Virus record (IMG/VR): IMGVR_UViG_3300033145_000192 | Coordinates: 1 to 64,000 of that record | DNA: 64,000 nt | Source: a virus | Direction: 5' to 3' (one strand) | In this document: positions 31,289 through 38,164 of the stretch, piece by piece | Layout of the letters: each line of letters begins with the position of its first letter | How positions within the stretch are numbered: position 1 is the stretch's first letter | Position numbers and translations under genes: made by a program | The notes under the pieces: generated by a model | What the model was told of the DNA's origin: nothing | Seen by the model: the letters and a program-made list of their open reading frames with translations, nothing else | Database searches by the model: none

Positions 31289-32425
31289 ATGAAAGTAGTA
31301 ATACTTGGCGCAGCAGGAATGCAAGCAAGAGCGATTTATCAGGACCTTCTAGTGCAGGATGACGTTGAGGCAATACATCTCGTTGATTTGTCGTTTCCAC
31401 AACTTACTGCACTATCGAATGAGTTTCCGCACAACGGGAAAATCGTTCAAGTTCATGCAGCAGACCTCAGAAATGTAAGTTCAGTGGCCACAATAATGGG
31501 GTGGTGTGACGTAGCGATTAGCTGTGCGCCATACGACTTCAACTATGCTCTAGCAGTTCAGGCAATCGACAGCAAATGCTCGTTCGTTGACCTGGGTGGC
31601 AACAATGACATAGTTAGGTTGCAACTGGAGTTGAGCCACAAAGCAAGTGAAGCAGGAGTCCTAATCGTTCCTGACTGTGGACTAGCGCCAGGGGTGCCGT
31701 CAATTCTCACGGCGCAAGTTGTGAGAGACTTTGATACCGTTGACACGGTAGAGATTCTGTGCGGCGGATTGCCACAGCCCAAGTATCGTGATGGTTACCT
31801 GGACTACTCGTTGGTCTTTAGCGTGCAAGGATTGATTAACGAGTATACCGAAGACGCAATGACAATCGTTGATGGAAAGAAGGTGCAAATACCTTCACTT
31901 CTAGGAGATGTTGAGCCATTCGGGCACGACAACCTAGAGCTAGAAGCGGCTGTTACATCTGGCGGGATTTCTACATTGCCAGATACATTTGAGAGCGAAA
32001 TAAAGAACTTGGGCTACAAGACGCTCAGGTATCCTGGGCACTGGAATACTTTCAAGTTGCTTAAACAGCTTGGTGTGTTCTCTGTAAGCTCTCTCAGGCC
32101 GATATTTGAGAGACAACTCAAGGCGATACTAGATAAGAAACTGCCGGATATGGTTGTGTTTGCGCTAAGAGCAGACGGTCATACCGATGGAAAATTCTGC
32201 TACAGAGACTTCTACTTTAGGTTTGACCAGCCAAACGATGACACTACGGCAATGGCCGCAGCAACAGGCTGGTCGGCTTCGATTGTGGCCTTGATGATTG
32301 GACGCGGACAGACTATAATTGAGTGTGGAGCGATTCCACAAGAGATTTGTGTGGACCCAGAGCTTTTTATTGAAGAGTATGCTGCAAGGGGAATCAACAT
32401 AGAGGTAACAGACAATGACTCATAG
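31289..32425 (+). CDS. saccharopine dehydrogenase-like oxidoreductase
   Basis: N-terminal Rossmann fold with VVILGAAGMQARA (residues 3-15), ISCAPYDFNYALAVQA, FVDLGGN and DCGLAPGVP, the pattern of saccharopine reductase/lysine 6-dehydrogenase and carboxyspermidine-type enzymes. ATG 31289 follows TAGGAGGCAGC. The enzyme would act on an imine or amino acid using NAD(P). It is the second dehydrogenase in the tRNA island, 1.7 kb after the GAPDH-like gene; a joint pathway is possible but not shown. Confidence 0.8.
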   Translation: MKVVILGAAGMQARAIYQDLLVQDDVEAIHLVDLSFPQLTALSNEFPHNGKIVQVHAADLRNVSSVATIMGWCDVAISCAPYDFNYALAVQAIDSKCSFVDLGGNNDIVRLQLELSHKASEAGVLIVPDCGLAPGVPSILTAQVVRDFDTVDTVEILCGGLPQPKYRDGYLDYSLVFSVQGLINEYTEDAMTIVDGKKVQIPSLLGDVEPFGHDNLELEAAVTSGGISTLPDTFESEIKNLGYKTLRYPGHWNTFKLLKQLGVFSVSSLRPIFERQLKAILDKKLPDMVVFALRADGHTDGKFCYRDFYFRFDQPNDDTTAMAAATGWSASIVALMIGRGQTIIECGAIPQEICVDPELFIEEYAARGINIEVTDNDS

Positions 32426-32696
32426 AGGCGAACCTAACCCTGAAGATTTGGACCTGACGTGGCCACAGCGAATTGTGAAGTCGATGATGACAGGCAGTCT
32501 GATGCTTGTCGGTGGCATTGTTCTGATTCTTCTATCGCCAATCTTTTCGATTAAAGCAGTGCTAACTGCAAAGAGAACTGATTGGGAAGCGACCAAGAAG
32601 TGGCTTGATGATGCAACAAAGAAGATAGAGGATATGGGCAACCCAGATTCCGATGCGGACTGGAAGAAAGACCACGATGACCAGTATGGCCCATAA
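32415..32696 (+). CDS. single-pass membrane protein
   Basis: Overlaps the preceding gene by 11 bases. A hydrophobic helix at about residues 27-48 (LMLVGGIVLILLSPIFSIKAV) is flanked by charged parts; the C-terminal tail is acidic. Function unknown. Confidence 0.65.
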   Translation: MTHRGEPNPEDLDLTWPQRIVKSMMTGSLMLVGGIVLILLSPIFSIKAVLTAKRTDWEATKKWLDDATKKIEDMGNPDSDADWKKDHDDQYGP

Positions 32697-32844
32697 CTGT
32701 AGCTTTACCGTATACTTGAAAGAACCTGTCTATGTTGTGTTTGAGTGCTACATCTGTAAAGACGTAGAGATGTGCTACGAAGACATTACGATTGAGGATT
32801 CTGAAACAGCGTATGAACTATTCAAATCAAGGCACGAACACTAA
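32686..32844 (+). CDS. small hypothetical protein with CxxC
   Basis: ATG 32686 overlaps the previous gene by 11 bases. 52 residues, beta-rich, with FECYICKD (C-x2-C) and a later Cys (MCYED). Ends directly before tRNA-Ser(TGA). Confidence 0.5.
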   Translation: MAHNCSFTVYLKEPVYVVFECYICKDVEMCYEDITIEDSETAYELFKSRHEH

Positions 32845-32845
32845 C

Positions 32846-32934
32846 GGAAGGTATCCGGCTGGATGAGGAACTGGTTTTGAAAACCAGCAAAGCGGCGTCA
32901 AACCGTTTTATGGGTTCGAGTCCCATACCTTCCT
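32846..32934 (+). tRNA. tRNA-Ser (TGA)
   Basis: Acceptor GGAAGGT/ACCTTCC, anticodon arm CTGGT-TTTGAAA-ACCAG, class II variable arm GCGG...CCGT, T-arm ATGGG-TTCGAGT-CCCAT. Confidence 0.9.
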
Positions 32935-32944
32935 TCGATAACCC

Positions 32945-33081
32945 GTGTGAGCTAAGGTCCATCGTAAGATGGGGCGAGGTGTTCATTTGATGCCTGCTCC
33001 TGGCCAACCGTAAGTGCAAGATACGGCCAAGCCATGAAACAGGAGGGACATCGGGGAAGCAAAAGGTCAAACGGCTTACAC
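32945..33081 (+). ncRNA. structured RNA closed by an 8-bp stem
   Basis: GTGTGAGC pairs with GCTTACAC. Inside are a GTAA tetraloop hairpin CCATC-GTAA-GATGG, a CTCCTG/CAGGAG helix and a GGCC/GGCC-flanked arm with a TGCAAG loop. Located between tRNA-Ser and tRNA-Ala. Function unknown. Confidence 0.5.
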
Positions 33082-33086
33082 ATTTC

Positions 33087-33158
33087 GGGGGCTTAGTGAT
33101 AATGGGAGCACACTGCGCTTGCAACGCGGAAGTAGGGGTTCGATTCCCCTAGCCTCCA
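33087..33158 (+). tRNA. tRNA-Ala (TGC)
   Basis: Acceptor GGGGGCT/AGCCTCC, anticodon arm CTGCG-CTTGCAA-CGCGG, T-arm AGGGG-TTCGATT-CCCCT. Confidence 0.88.
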
Positions 33159-33218
33159 ATGAGATGTCATCAATACTAGTTGGAAACATCTCTGATAATT
33201 AGTTCATGGCTAGTTATC

Positions 33219-33283
33219 GCTCGTTAGTTTAATAGAAAAACGCCAGGAACACTGGAGACCGTGGTGCAATTCCATGACGGGCC
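33219..33283 (+). tRNA. aberrant tRNA-like gene with 5-nt anticodon loop
   Basis: Acceptor GCTCGT/ACGGGC, D-arm GTT...AAC, T-arm CGTGG-TGCAATT-CCATG. The anticodon arm is only CCAG-GAACA-CTGG, so no standard anticodon exists. Confidence 0.45.
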
Positions 33284-33301
33284 ATTAGATAAGGAGCTAT
33301 A

Positions 33302-33553
33302 GTGATTTACTTTGCAATCAAAGACGAAGACACTGGAAAGTATTTCAGATGGGGCGGATGGAGTAACATCTGGCGTGACCAGGCATACTCTAGTGACATA
33401 GACGAAGCACATCTCTATGCTACTGAGTGTGGTGCTCGCACACAGATTACCACCGCAAAAAACAAGGCTAAGAATCGGTCATGGATAGTGAATATCCCGA
33501 CCAACTTGAAAGTAGTGCCCATTGGGCAATACAGGATTGAAAATCCAAAATAG
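33302..33553 (+). CDS. hypothetical protein (GTG start)
   Basis: AAGGAGCTATA precedes GTG 33302. 83 residues, W-rich N-terminal part (YFRWGGWSNIWRDQAYS) and a basic C-terminal part. No family recognised. Confidence 0.6.
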   Translation: MIYFAIKDEDTGKYFRWGGWSNIWRDQAYSSDIDEAHLYATECGARTQITTAKNKAKNRSWIVNIPTNLKVVPIGQYRIENPK

Positions 33554-33625
33554 GCCCCCTTCGTTCAACGGACAGGACTACTGGCTTCTAACCAGTGAAT
33601 GAGGGTTCGATTCCTTCAGGGGGTA
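33554..33625 (+). tRNA. tRNA-Arg (TCT)
   Basis: Acceptor GCCCCCT/AGGGGGT, anticodon arm ACTGG-CTTCTAA-CCAGT, T-arm GAGGG-TTCGATT-CCTTC. Starts 1 base after the previous stop. Confidence 0.88.
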
Positions 33626-33642
33626 TTAAAGGAGTAAGGCGC

Positions 33643-33864
33643 ATGACTGCAAAAAAAAGAGATAGCACTGTTGAACTCACTGCGACATTTGAAGCATGGC
33701 AAATAGCAGAGGCACTAAAGGCATACTACAAGTTGCCCGAGGATGCAACTGTTGATTTCAGACTCAAGGACCAGCACGACAACGACCCTAGAGGTGGTAG
33801 TAGCTGGAAGGTGTTTGGAAATGCTGTGGTCAAGTTCAAGAAGAAACTGGGGGAAGTATTGTGA
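33643..33864 (+). CDS. hypothetical protein
   Basis: AAAGGAG lies upstream of ATG 33643. 73 residues, mixed charge (TFEAWQIAEALKAYYKLPEDATVDF), possibly a small DNA- or protein-binding fold. No identification. Confidence 0.6.
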   Translation: MTAKKRDSTVELTATFEAWQIAEALKAYYKLPEDATVDFRLKDQHDNDPRGGSSWKVFGNAVVKFKKKLGEVL

Positions 33865-33944
33865 GTCTTGCTTCGGTGTTGGGGTTCATTATCCTAACAC
33901 TAATTGCAATATGGATTCTCAAAGTTATTGCCGAGTTCGTATAA
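33861..33944 (+). CDS. possible 27-residue membrane micropeptide
   Basis: GTG overlaps the preceding stop (GTGA). The product (SLASVLGFIILTLIAIWILK then VIAEFV) is one membrane helix. Its stop is inside tRNA-Thr(CGT). Confidence 0.4.
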   Translation: MSLASVLGFIILTLIAIWILKVIAEFV

Positions 33945-34000
33945 CGGAATTATGACTGTTTCGTAATCAGTAAACAGGGGTTCGACTCCCCTACTCGGCT
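33930..34000 (+). tRNA. tRNA-Thr (CGT)
   Basis: Acceptor GCCGAGT/ACTCGGC, anticodon loop TTCGTAA on stem ACTG/CAGT, T-arm AGGGG-TTCGACT-CCCCT. Confidence 0.85.
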
Positions 34001-34066
34001 TCCAATCCATGGGCGGGTTTAGACATTCCACACAAAGATGTCCGAATAGGGTGACGAGGCCCTTAT

Positions 34067-34140
34067 GGTGGCGTAGCTCAATTTGGTAGAGTAGCGGCCT
34101 GTCGAGCCGAAGGTTGCGGGTTCGAGTCCCGTCGTCACCG
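34067..34140 (+). tRNA. tRNA-Asp (GTC), copy 1
   Basis: Acceptor GGTGGCG/CGTCACC, anticodon arm CGGC-CTGTCGA-GCCG, T-arm GCGGG-TTCGAGT-CCCGT. Confidence 0.88.
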
Positions 34141-34143
34141 TTT

Positions 34144-34218
34144 GGAGATGTAGAGAGGCAGCGGATGCCCTTCACCCTGTCACGGTGAGTTGCGCGGGTT
34201 CGAGTCCCGTCATCTCCG
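34144..34218 (+). tRNA. tRNA-Asp (GTC), copy 2
   Basis: Acceptor GGAGATG/CATCTCC, anticodon arm TCACC-CTGTCAC-GGTGA, T-arm GCGGG-TTCGAGT-CCCGT. The D-arm region is a GGCA/TGCC hairpin and slightly long. Confidence 0.82.
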
Positions 34219-34220
34219 TA

Positions 34221-34282
34221 TGAAGGTCTATTTGGGATTGGTAAGGATACCCTTGGTTCCCAATAACGAGGTATCACCTTCA
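34221..34282 (+). ncRNA. small RNA closed by a 7-bp stem
   Basis: TGAAGGT pairs with ACCTTCA. Inside, TTGGGA/TCCCAA encloses GGTA-AGGA-TACC. Size and closing stem resemble a tRNA lacking D and T arms, but no anticodon arm can be named. Confidence 0.4.
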
Positions 34283-34302
34283 GATTCTAAAGCGAGGTTG
34301 AA

Positions 34303-34488
34303 ATGAAACTATTAGCACTTTATGCGATATACAAGATTGCTTCTCGCACACATCCCAGGATTTATGTAAGAAGCACTCAGTATAACGAAGACCATGTTCC
34401 GTGGGCAAGACTTTGCGTGGATATGGCACCTTTCGCTGAAGACTTTGAAATAATACACGGTCCACCGGTATTCAAGGACCGTTCATAA
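34303..34488 (+). CDS. small hypothetical protein
   Basis: GCGAGGTTGAA precedes the ATG. 61 residues, no motif (MKLLALYAIYKIASRTHPR...). It ends just before tRNA-Thr(TGT). Confidence 0.55.
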   Translation: MKLLALYAIYKIASRTHPRIYVRSTQYNEDHVPWARLCVDMAPFAEDFEIIHGPPVFKDRS

Positions 34489-34492
34489 CATT

Positions 34493-34563
34493 GCCCCTCT
34501 AGTATAGTGGCATTATGCTGGTTTTGTAATCCAAGGACGTGGGTTCGATTCCCACGGGGGGCT
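34493..34563 (+). tRNA. tRNA-Thr (TGT)
   Basis: Acceptor GCCCCTC/GGGGGGC, anticodon loop TTTGTAA, T-arm GTGGG-TTCGATT-CCCAC. Anticodon stem is short (TGG/CCA). Confidence 0.85.
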
Positions 34564-34566
34564 TTG

Positions 34567-34725
34567 ATGGAATCATTGCTGTGGTTTGTAGCTGTCGTTG
34601 TTTGGGTTGGCGGAACACTCAGTTGGTTCGAATGGAAATACAACAAAGGGCGTGAACAATGCACGACTTTGAAATCTTCTACGACGCAGACTGTCCAGTC
34701 TGTAGACGAATCGCGGAGTGGGTAG
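34567..34725 (+). CDS. small membrane protein
   Basis: 52 residues: membrane helix at about 4-22 (LLWFVAVVVWVGGTLSWF) and a polar tail. The tail overlaps the next gene by 67 bases, which lowers confidence in the annotated end. Confidence 0.45.
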   Translation: MESLLWFVAVVVWVGGTLSWFEWKYNKGREQCTTLKSSTTQTVQSVDESRSG

Positions 34726-35012
34726 AAAGAGTCGATACCAGAGGAGCGATTTGCCTCTCCGATATCAACGAAGAGGGCTACATGCTAGAACTTCTAGGTG
34801 TAGAGATGAGCGAGGCTTACAGAGTAGTTCATGCGTTGCGGCAAACTACCACGATAAACTACGTCGTCACTAAGGGTCCGAATGTGGCGAGGATTACCTT
34901 CGACATACTCGGATACCGAAGACTACATCGGTTCATCAGTATGCCGGTAGTCCGACACATATTTGACGCAGGGTTTAACTTTGTAAGCAGATACAGACGA
35001 TTTGGATGGTGA
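34659..35012 (+). CDS. DCC-type thiol oxidoreductase-like protein
   Basis: The N-terminal block FEIFYDADCPVCRR (C12, C15) is the signature of the DCC/DUF393 family, predicted thiol-disulfide oxidoreductases. The 117-residue length and the later DILGYRRLHRF segment also fit. Function in phages is unknown. The stop lies inside tRNA-Ser(GCT). Confidence 0.75.
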   Translation: MHDFEIFYDADCPVCRRIAEWVERVDTRGAICLSDINEEGYMLELLGVEMSEAYRVVHALRQTTTINYVVTKGPNVARITFDILGYRRLHRFISMPVVRHIFDAGFNFVSRYRRFGW

Positions 35013-35090
35013 AACGGACAGGGTGCCGTAGCGGTCTGCTAAACCGACTGGCCATATAAAGTGGTCGTGGTTCGAGTCCACCTCCATCCG
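35004..35090 (+). tRNA. tRNA-Ser (GCT)
   Basis: Acceptor GGATGG/CCATCC, D-arm ACGG...CCGT, anticodon arm GCGGT-CTGCTAA-ACCGA, long variable arm GGCCA...TGGTC, T-arm GTGG-TTCGAGT-CCAC. Confidence 0.87.
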
Positions 35091-35107
35091 TGAAAGGAAT
35101 CCGCAAA

Positions 35108-35341
35108 ATGGACGCAAAGAAGATTGAGAATGCTGGTAACTATCTCGCACTATACGAAGAGTATACGGAAATCACTGAGGCAATTGCCGTAATGCTTGAT
35201 AAGCAAACTGATATCCACCAAAGACTCTGTGGTGCATCGAAAGAGTTTCTTGAACTAAACGATGAGGAACTTACCAGACTTCTTTTCTACTTTGATTCTA
35301 TTGCGCAGGACGCAAGGAGAGTGCTAGATGGCAACACTTAA
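35108..35341 (+). CDS. hypothetical helical protein
   Basis: ATG 35108 after AAAGGAATCCGC. 77 residues, acidic and helical (LALYEEYTEITEAIAVMLDKQTDIHQRL). It overlaps the next gene by 14 bases. Confidence 0.65.
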   Translation: MDAKKIENAGNYLALYEEYTEITEAIAVMLDKQTDIHQRLCGASKEFLELNDEELTRLLFYFDSIAQDARRVLDGNT

Positions 35342-35534
35342 CGTAACACATGACGGGCAATCTCAGGACATTTGTGAGCTTGACTATGCTACCTCCGATG
35401 AGGACGTAAGGAGAATAGCAGTTGAGGCACTCAGCTTGAGACCAAACATTTTCATCAACTTCGTCGTTGACAGGTTCAGCGTCGAACAAGGAGAGCGCAT
35501 CTATCTACGTCCAAAGGTTCCGTTCGGCTGCTAG
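35328..35534 (+). CDS. hypothetical protein
   Basis: 68 residues, begins with a beta hairpin-like stretch (MATLNVTHDGQSQDICELDY). Overlaps the previous gene end. GGAGAGTGCTAG precedes the ATG. No family recognised. Confidence 0.65.
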   Translation: MATLNVTHDGQSQDICELDYATSDEDVRRIAVEALSLRPNIFINFVVDRFSVEQGERIYLRPKVPFGC

Positions 35535-35551
35535 CAGCGGCGGGACCACTC

Positions 35552-35623
35552 GGGGCTATAGTGTAATGGATAACACGAGACGCTACGAACGTTTTAATCT
35601 AGGTTCGAATCCTAGTAGTCCTA
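35552..35623 (+). tRNA. tRNA-Arg (ACG)
   Basis: Acceptor GGGGCTA/TAGTCCT, anticodon arm AGACG-CTACGAA-CGTTT, T-arm CTAGG-TTCGAAT-CCTAG. Confidence 0.88.
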
Positions 35624-35652
35624 TCAAGTATCTGGCCGACTAGTGCTCACAC

Positions 35653-35723
35653 GCAAACCACTCTTAATGGATAAGAATTTGGCTTAAAACCAAGCATAGC
35701 GGGTTCGATTCCCGCACCTTTAT
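35653..35723 (+). tRNA. degenerate tRNA-Leu (TAA)-like gene
   Basis: D-arm TCTT/AAGA, anticodon arm TTTGG-CTTAAAA-CCAAG and T-arm GCGGG-TTCGATT-CCCGC are good, but the acceptor strands (GCAAACC and ACCTTTA) do not pair. Probably a pseudo-tRNA, or its true 5' strand lies elsewhere. Confidence 0.5.
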
Positions 35724-35749
35724 AGCATTATTCACTCGGATACTTACTT

Positions 35750-35821
35750 GGCCCTATCCTCCAACGGTTAGGAGACGAGGTTTTCACCCTCGCAATCGGG
35801 GTTCGATTCCCCGTAGGGTCA
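35750..35821 (+). tRNA. tRNA-Glu (TTC)
   Basis: Acceptor GGCCCTA/TAGGGTC, D-arm CTCC...GGAG, anticodon arm CGAGG-TTTTCAC-CCTCG, T-arm CGGGG-TTCGATT-CCCCG. Confidence 0.92.
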
Positions 35822-35909
35822 TTACGCCTCCTGGTGTGCCAGGAACAAAGAGTATGCACACTGCTTACAATTTGCATTGACATCATCAAACATGGACTTG
35901 CAGGCGTAA
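35822..35909 (+). ncRNA. structured RNA closed by a 7-bp stem
   Basis: TTACGCC pairs with GGCGTAA. A strong hairpin TCCTGG-TGTG-CCAGGA lies just inside. It fills the whole gap between tRNA-Glu and tRNA-Ile. No tRNA arms. Function unknown. Confidence 0.45.
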
Positions 35910-35914
35910 AACTT

Positions 35915-35985
35915 GGGGCTATCGTTCAACGGTAGGACATTACTCTGATAAGGTAAAGATGAAAGTTCGATTCTTTCTAGCCCTA
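35915..35985 (+). tRNA. tRNA-Ile (GAT)
   Basis: Acceptor GGGGCTA/TAGCCCT, D-arm GTTC...GGAC, anticodon arm TTACT-CTGATAA-GGTAA, T-arm GAAAG-TTCGATT-CTTTC. Confidence 0.88.
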
Positions 35986-36001
35986 TATTAAGGAGGCTTC
36001 A

Positions 36002-36223
36002 ATGCCAGATGCAGAACAGCAGAATCTTATCGTTGAGTTAAGATTGAAGCTGGCAACACCAAGAATATCAGCGGTATCGTTGGCCAACGGGATACGAAAA
36101 ATTATCCTGGCAAAGTGGCCAGAATGCCAAGTAGAACTCAAGGGAATTGCCATCAACTGGATAGCTGATGCAGATATTCAAGATGATAGTGATGAAGAAT
36201 GTGATTGTGACCACGGGGAGTAG
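36002..36223 (+). CDS. hypothetical protein
   Basis: AAGGAGGCTTCA precedes the ATG. 73 residues with an acidic Cys-containing tail (DDSDEECDCDHGE). The stop codon lies inside tRNA-Pro. No family recognised. Confidence 0.65.
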   Translation: MPDAEQQNLIVELRLKLATPRISAVSLANGIRKIILAKWPECQVELKGIAINWIADADIQDDSDEECDCDHGE

Positions 36224-36287
36224 CGCAGCCTGGTAGCGCACCTGGTTTGGGACCAGGGGGTCGCAGGTTCAAATCCTGTCTCCCCGA
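36214..36287 (+). tRNA. tRNA-Pro (TGG), copy 2
   Basis: Acceptor CGGGGAG/CTCCCCG, D-arm GCGC...GCGC, anticodon arm CCTGG-TTTGGGA-CCAGG, T-arm GCAGG-TTCAAAT-CCTGT. This copy looks like a standard bacterial gene. Confidence 0.93.
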
Positions 36288-36303
36288 TAGAAGGGTGGCG
36301 AAT

Positions 36304-36504
36304 ATGTTGAGTAATAGCGAACTGTTTTGGAAACACGTAGAATGCTGTAAGGTATGCAACCAGCACCCACAAAGCGTTGCAAGTTTCTTCTATGAGCCGA
36401 TGTGCAACATCGGGAAGGCGTATCACAAAGCAACAGAATTGCCAAATCAAGATGATAAAGATTCACAAAAAGACTTGGCGCAAGCAACAGTCGAAGTTGG
36501 ATAA
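36304..36504 (+). CDS. small Cys-rich protein
   Basis: ATG 36304. 66 residues with VECCKVCNQH and a later Cys (PMCNIG), a possible zinc knuckle. Overlaps the next frame by 53 bases. Confidence 0.5.
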   Translation: MLSNSELFWKHVECCKVCNQHPQSVASFFYEPMCNIGKAYHKATELPNQDDKDSQKDLAQATVEVG

Positions 36505-36613
36505 GCTAAAGCGCATAGAGCGCCTAGTAGATAGGCACCTTTACAAAGGTGTTCCACTTAAAGACGCTATGCGTGAGATTGTGAATATCTTGTATGAACC
36601 GGACAAGTCCTAG
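36452..36613 (+). CDS. small basic protein
   Basis: 53 residues, strongly basic and helical (MIKIHKKTWRKQQSKLDKLKRIERLVDRH). The end overlaps the convergent minus-strand gene by 4 bases. Plausible nucleic-acid-binding peptide; unidentified. Confidence 0.5.
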   Translation: MIKIHKKTWRKQQSKLDKLKRIERLVDRHLYKGVPLKDAMREIVNILYEPDKS

Positions 36614-37068
36614 TAGGTGTGATATCCAAGTGAGATGGTAAGCGTTCCGCCACCAACGGAGTCTGCAACCTTGGCTTGAACCTGTGTGCCACTAGCCATG
36701 AGCGGAGTTATGACTGGGATAGAGGCCAATACTTGTGCTGGTGGACCAGCTTCTTGCTGTGTTCTTAGTCTTGCAATTTCAACAGTTTCGGCATATAGGA
36801 CCAATTCATAGATACCATCTGCGGTAACACCTTCGACATTGACATAGTGAATATCAAAGATGTCACCCACTACGCCTGCCGGAATAATCTCTGTATAAAC
36901 TCCAAGAGTCCAAGCACTACCATTGGAAACAACTCCAGAGCCCGCACTCAAGGTAGGACATACCTTTGCGACACCATGAATGTGGTCGCTGATAATTTCT
37001 AGTTCTTCAGCATTTTCGGCTATGATGCTGTTAGCTTGGCCAGCTAGGGGATTTAGAGATGTAGACAT
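36610..37068 (-). CDS. probable virion-associated beta-rich protein
   Basis: The 152-residue protein is Gly/Ala/Val-rich and beta-like (TLGVYTEIIPAGVVGDIFDIHYV, GGGTLTISLGYHTY), a composition common in phage capsid decoration or tail proteins. A TATAAATA late-type promoter stands 36 bases upstream on the same strand, and AGGAG precedes the ATG. It is isolated among plus-strand tRNAs. Structural role is inferred from promoter and composition only. Confidence 0.6.
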   Translation of the reverse strand: MSTSLNPLAGQANSIIAENAEELEIISDHIHGVAKVCPTLSAGSGVVSNGSAWTLGVYTEIIPAGVVGDIFDIHYVNVEGVTADGIYELVLYAETVEIARLRTQQEAGPPAQVLASIPVITPLMASGTQVQAKVADSVGGGTLTISLGYHTY

Positions 37069-37103
37069 GATTCAAACTCCTGTTTCAGATGGTCTGTTAC
37101 AGG

Positions 37104-37111
37104 TATTTATA
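37104..37111 (-). promoter_or_regulatory. late-type promoter TATAAATA
   Basis: On the minus strand the motif reads TTCGGTGTATAAATA. The same 15 bases precede the gene at 54.7-55.0 kb. It resembles T4 late promoters. Confidence 0.7.
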
Positions 37112-37134
37112 CACCGAACGCAGAAAGGAAAAAA

Positions 37135-37650
37135 ATGTCGAGCAATACATGGTTTACGTCTGATACTCACTTCGGACACGCGAACATTGTTCGCTATTGC
37201 AATCGACCTTTTGCAAATGTTCGAGAAATGGACGAGGCACTCATTTCCAATTGGAATGAATGCGTTAAACCAAAAGACACGATATATCACCTAGGAGACT
37301 TTGCTTTTCGTGGAGACCCATCGCCTATATTCAGGCGACTCAACGGAGAGAAGTTTCTACTACTAGGAAACCATGATGTTCGTAAAGTAGTCAACAAGCT
37401 ATTTGGCTGGGTAAAGAGCACATACAAATTGCGCTACAATAACCAGCGGATTTGGCTTAGTCACTACGCCCATCTAAGGTGGCCGAATAGCCACCACGGT
37501 TCGTTCCACCTATACGGTCATTCACACGGCCAGCTAGAGGGAATGGGACGTAGCATGGATGTGGGAGTCGATGTCTGGAATTACAGACCAGTGCATATCG
37601 ACGTTGTTCTCGGAACTTTGAAGGGTCTAGACGCAACAGAGCATCATTAA
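37135..37650 (+). CDS. metallophosphoesterase
   Basis: Calcineurin-like phosphoesterase of the short phage/bacterial type. Metal motifs in order: TSDTHFGHANI (residues 8-18), HLGDFAFRG, LLGNHDVRK, LSHYAHLRW and YGHSHGQL. The 171 residues are close to family size. Substrate unknown; relatives include UDP-sugar and cyclic nucleotide hydrolases. The gene is divergent from the preceding minus-strand gene and precedes two tRNA-Lys genes. Confidence 0.88.
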   Translation: MSSNTWFTSDTHFGHANIVRYCNRPFANVREMDEALISNWNECVKPKDTIYHLGDFAFRGDPSPIFRRLNGEKFLLLGNHDVRKVVNKLFGWVKSTYKLRYNNQRIWLSHYAHLRWPNSHHGSFHLYGHSHGQLEGMGRSMDVGVDVWNYRPVHIDVVLGTLKGLDATEHH

Positions 37651-37665
37651 GGGTGCTCAAACCAT

Positions 37666-37736
37666 GGGTCTGTAGTGTTGGGGAACACCTCTGGCTTTTA
37701 ACCAGATACAAGCAGGTTCGACTCCTGTCAGGCCCA
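37666..37736 (+). tRNA. tRNA-Lys (TTT)
   Basis: Acceptor GGGTCTG/CAGGCCC, anticodon arm TCTGG-CTTTTAA-CCAGA, T-arm GCAGG-TTCGACT-CCTGT. Confidence 0.9.
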
Positions 37737-37764
37737 TTGACTTCCCGAGAAGTCGCCCTATAAT
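37737..37764 (+). promoter_or_regulatory. sigma70-type promoter before tRNA-Lys (CTT)
   Basis: TTGACT 37737-37742 and TATAAT 37759-37764, 16-bp spacer ending AGAAGTCGCCC, the same spacer end as the promoter at 48012. It begins 1 base after a tRNA. Confidence 0.85.
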
Positions 37765-37777
37765 TTACACAACAGCC

Positions 37778-37791
37778 TTGTTGCGCAACAA
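37778..37791. promoter_or_regulatory. 14-bp perfect palindrome after promoter
   Basis: TTGTTGCGCAACAA is self-complementary and lies about 14 bases after the -10 box, followed by two more TTGTTG copies. It could be an operator or an RNA hairpin. Confidence 0.5.
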
Positions 37792-37819
37792 CTTTGTTGT
37801 CAACAGATTTGTTGAATAG

Positions 37820-37892
37820 GGGTCCGTAGCAAAATTGGATTGCCCCCGGCTCTTAACCGGAACAAAAGCGGGTTCGAATCCCGCCGGGCCCA
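37820..37892 (+). tRNA. tRNA-Lys (CTT)
   Basis: Acceptor GGGTCCG/CGGGCCC, anticodon loop CTCTTAA on stem CCGG/CCGG, T-arm GCGGG-TTCGAAT-CCCGC. Confidence 0.9.
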
Positions 37893-37915
37893 TAACCTGT
37901 AACTAAGGAGATGTC

Positions 37916-38164
37916 ATGAAGGAAACTGAAACTAAGGTTGACTGGAAGATTCTGGCTACTATCATCGCTGTTGTGGTCGCTGTGTGTTTCACAGTTGGTT
38001 CAGTCTGTATTGACAACAATGTTCGCCAAGAGCGAGTTGAGTCGATTAGGGTTGAGAAGCAGCACGAGATTGAGGTAACTAGGCAGAAGCTCATTGAGTT
38101 TGACAAGTCTCGCAAGCGTAAGATTTGGGAACGAGAAATGTCCCCGAAGGATGGCGGTAAATGA
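37916..38164 (+). CDS. single-pass membrane protein with coiled-coil tail
   Basis: Membrane helix at about residues 11-32 (ILATIIAVVVAVCFTVGSVC) followed by a charged helical region (RQERVESIRVEKQHEIEVTRQK). AAGGAGATGTC precedes the ATG. Topology is compatible with a spanin-like or accessory membrane protein; no proof. Confidence 0.65.
   Translation: MKETETKVDWKILATIIAVVVAVCFTVGSVCIDNNVRQERVESIRVEKQHEIEVTRQKLIEFDKSRKRKIWEREMSPKDGGK

Noticed and set aside
35878-35905. Sigma70 promoter at TTGACA inside the 35.8-kb RNA
   Set aside because: No -10 element at suitable spacing.
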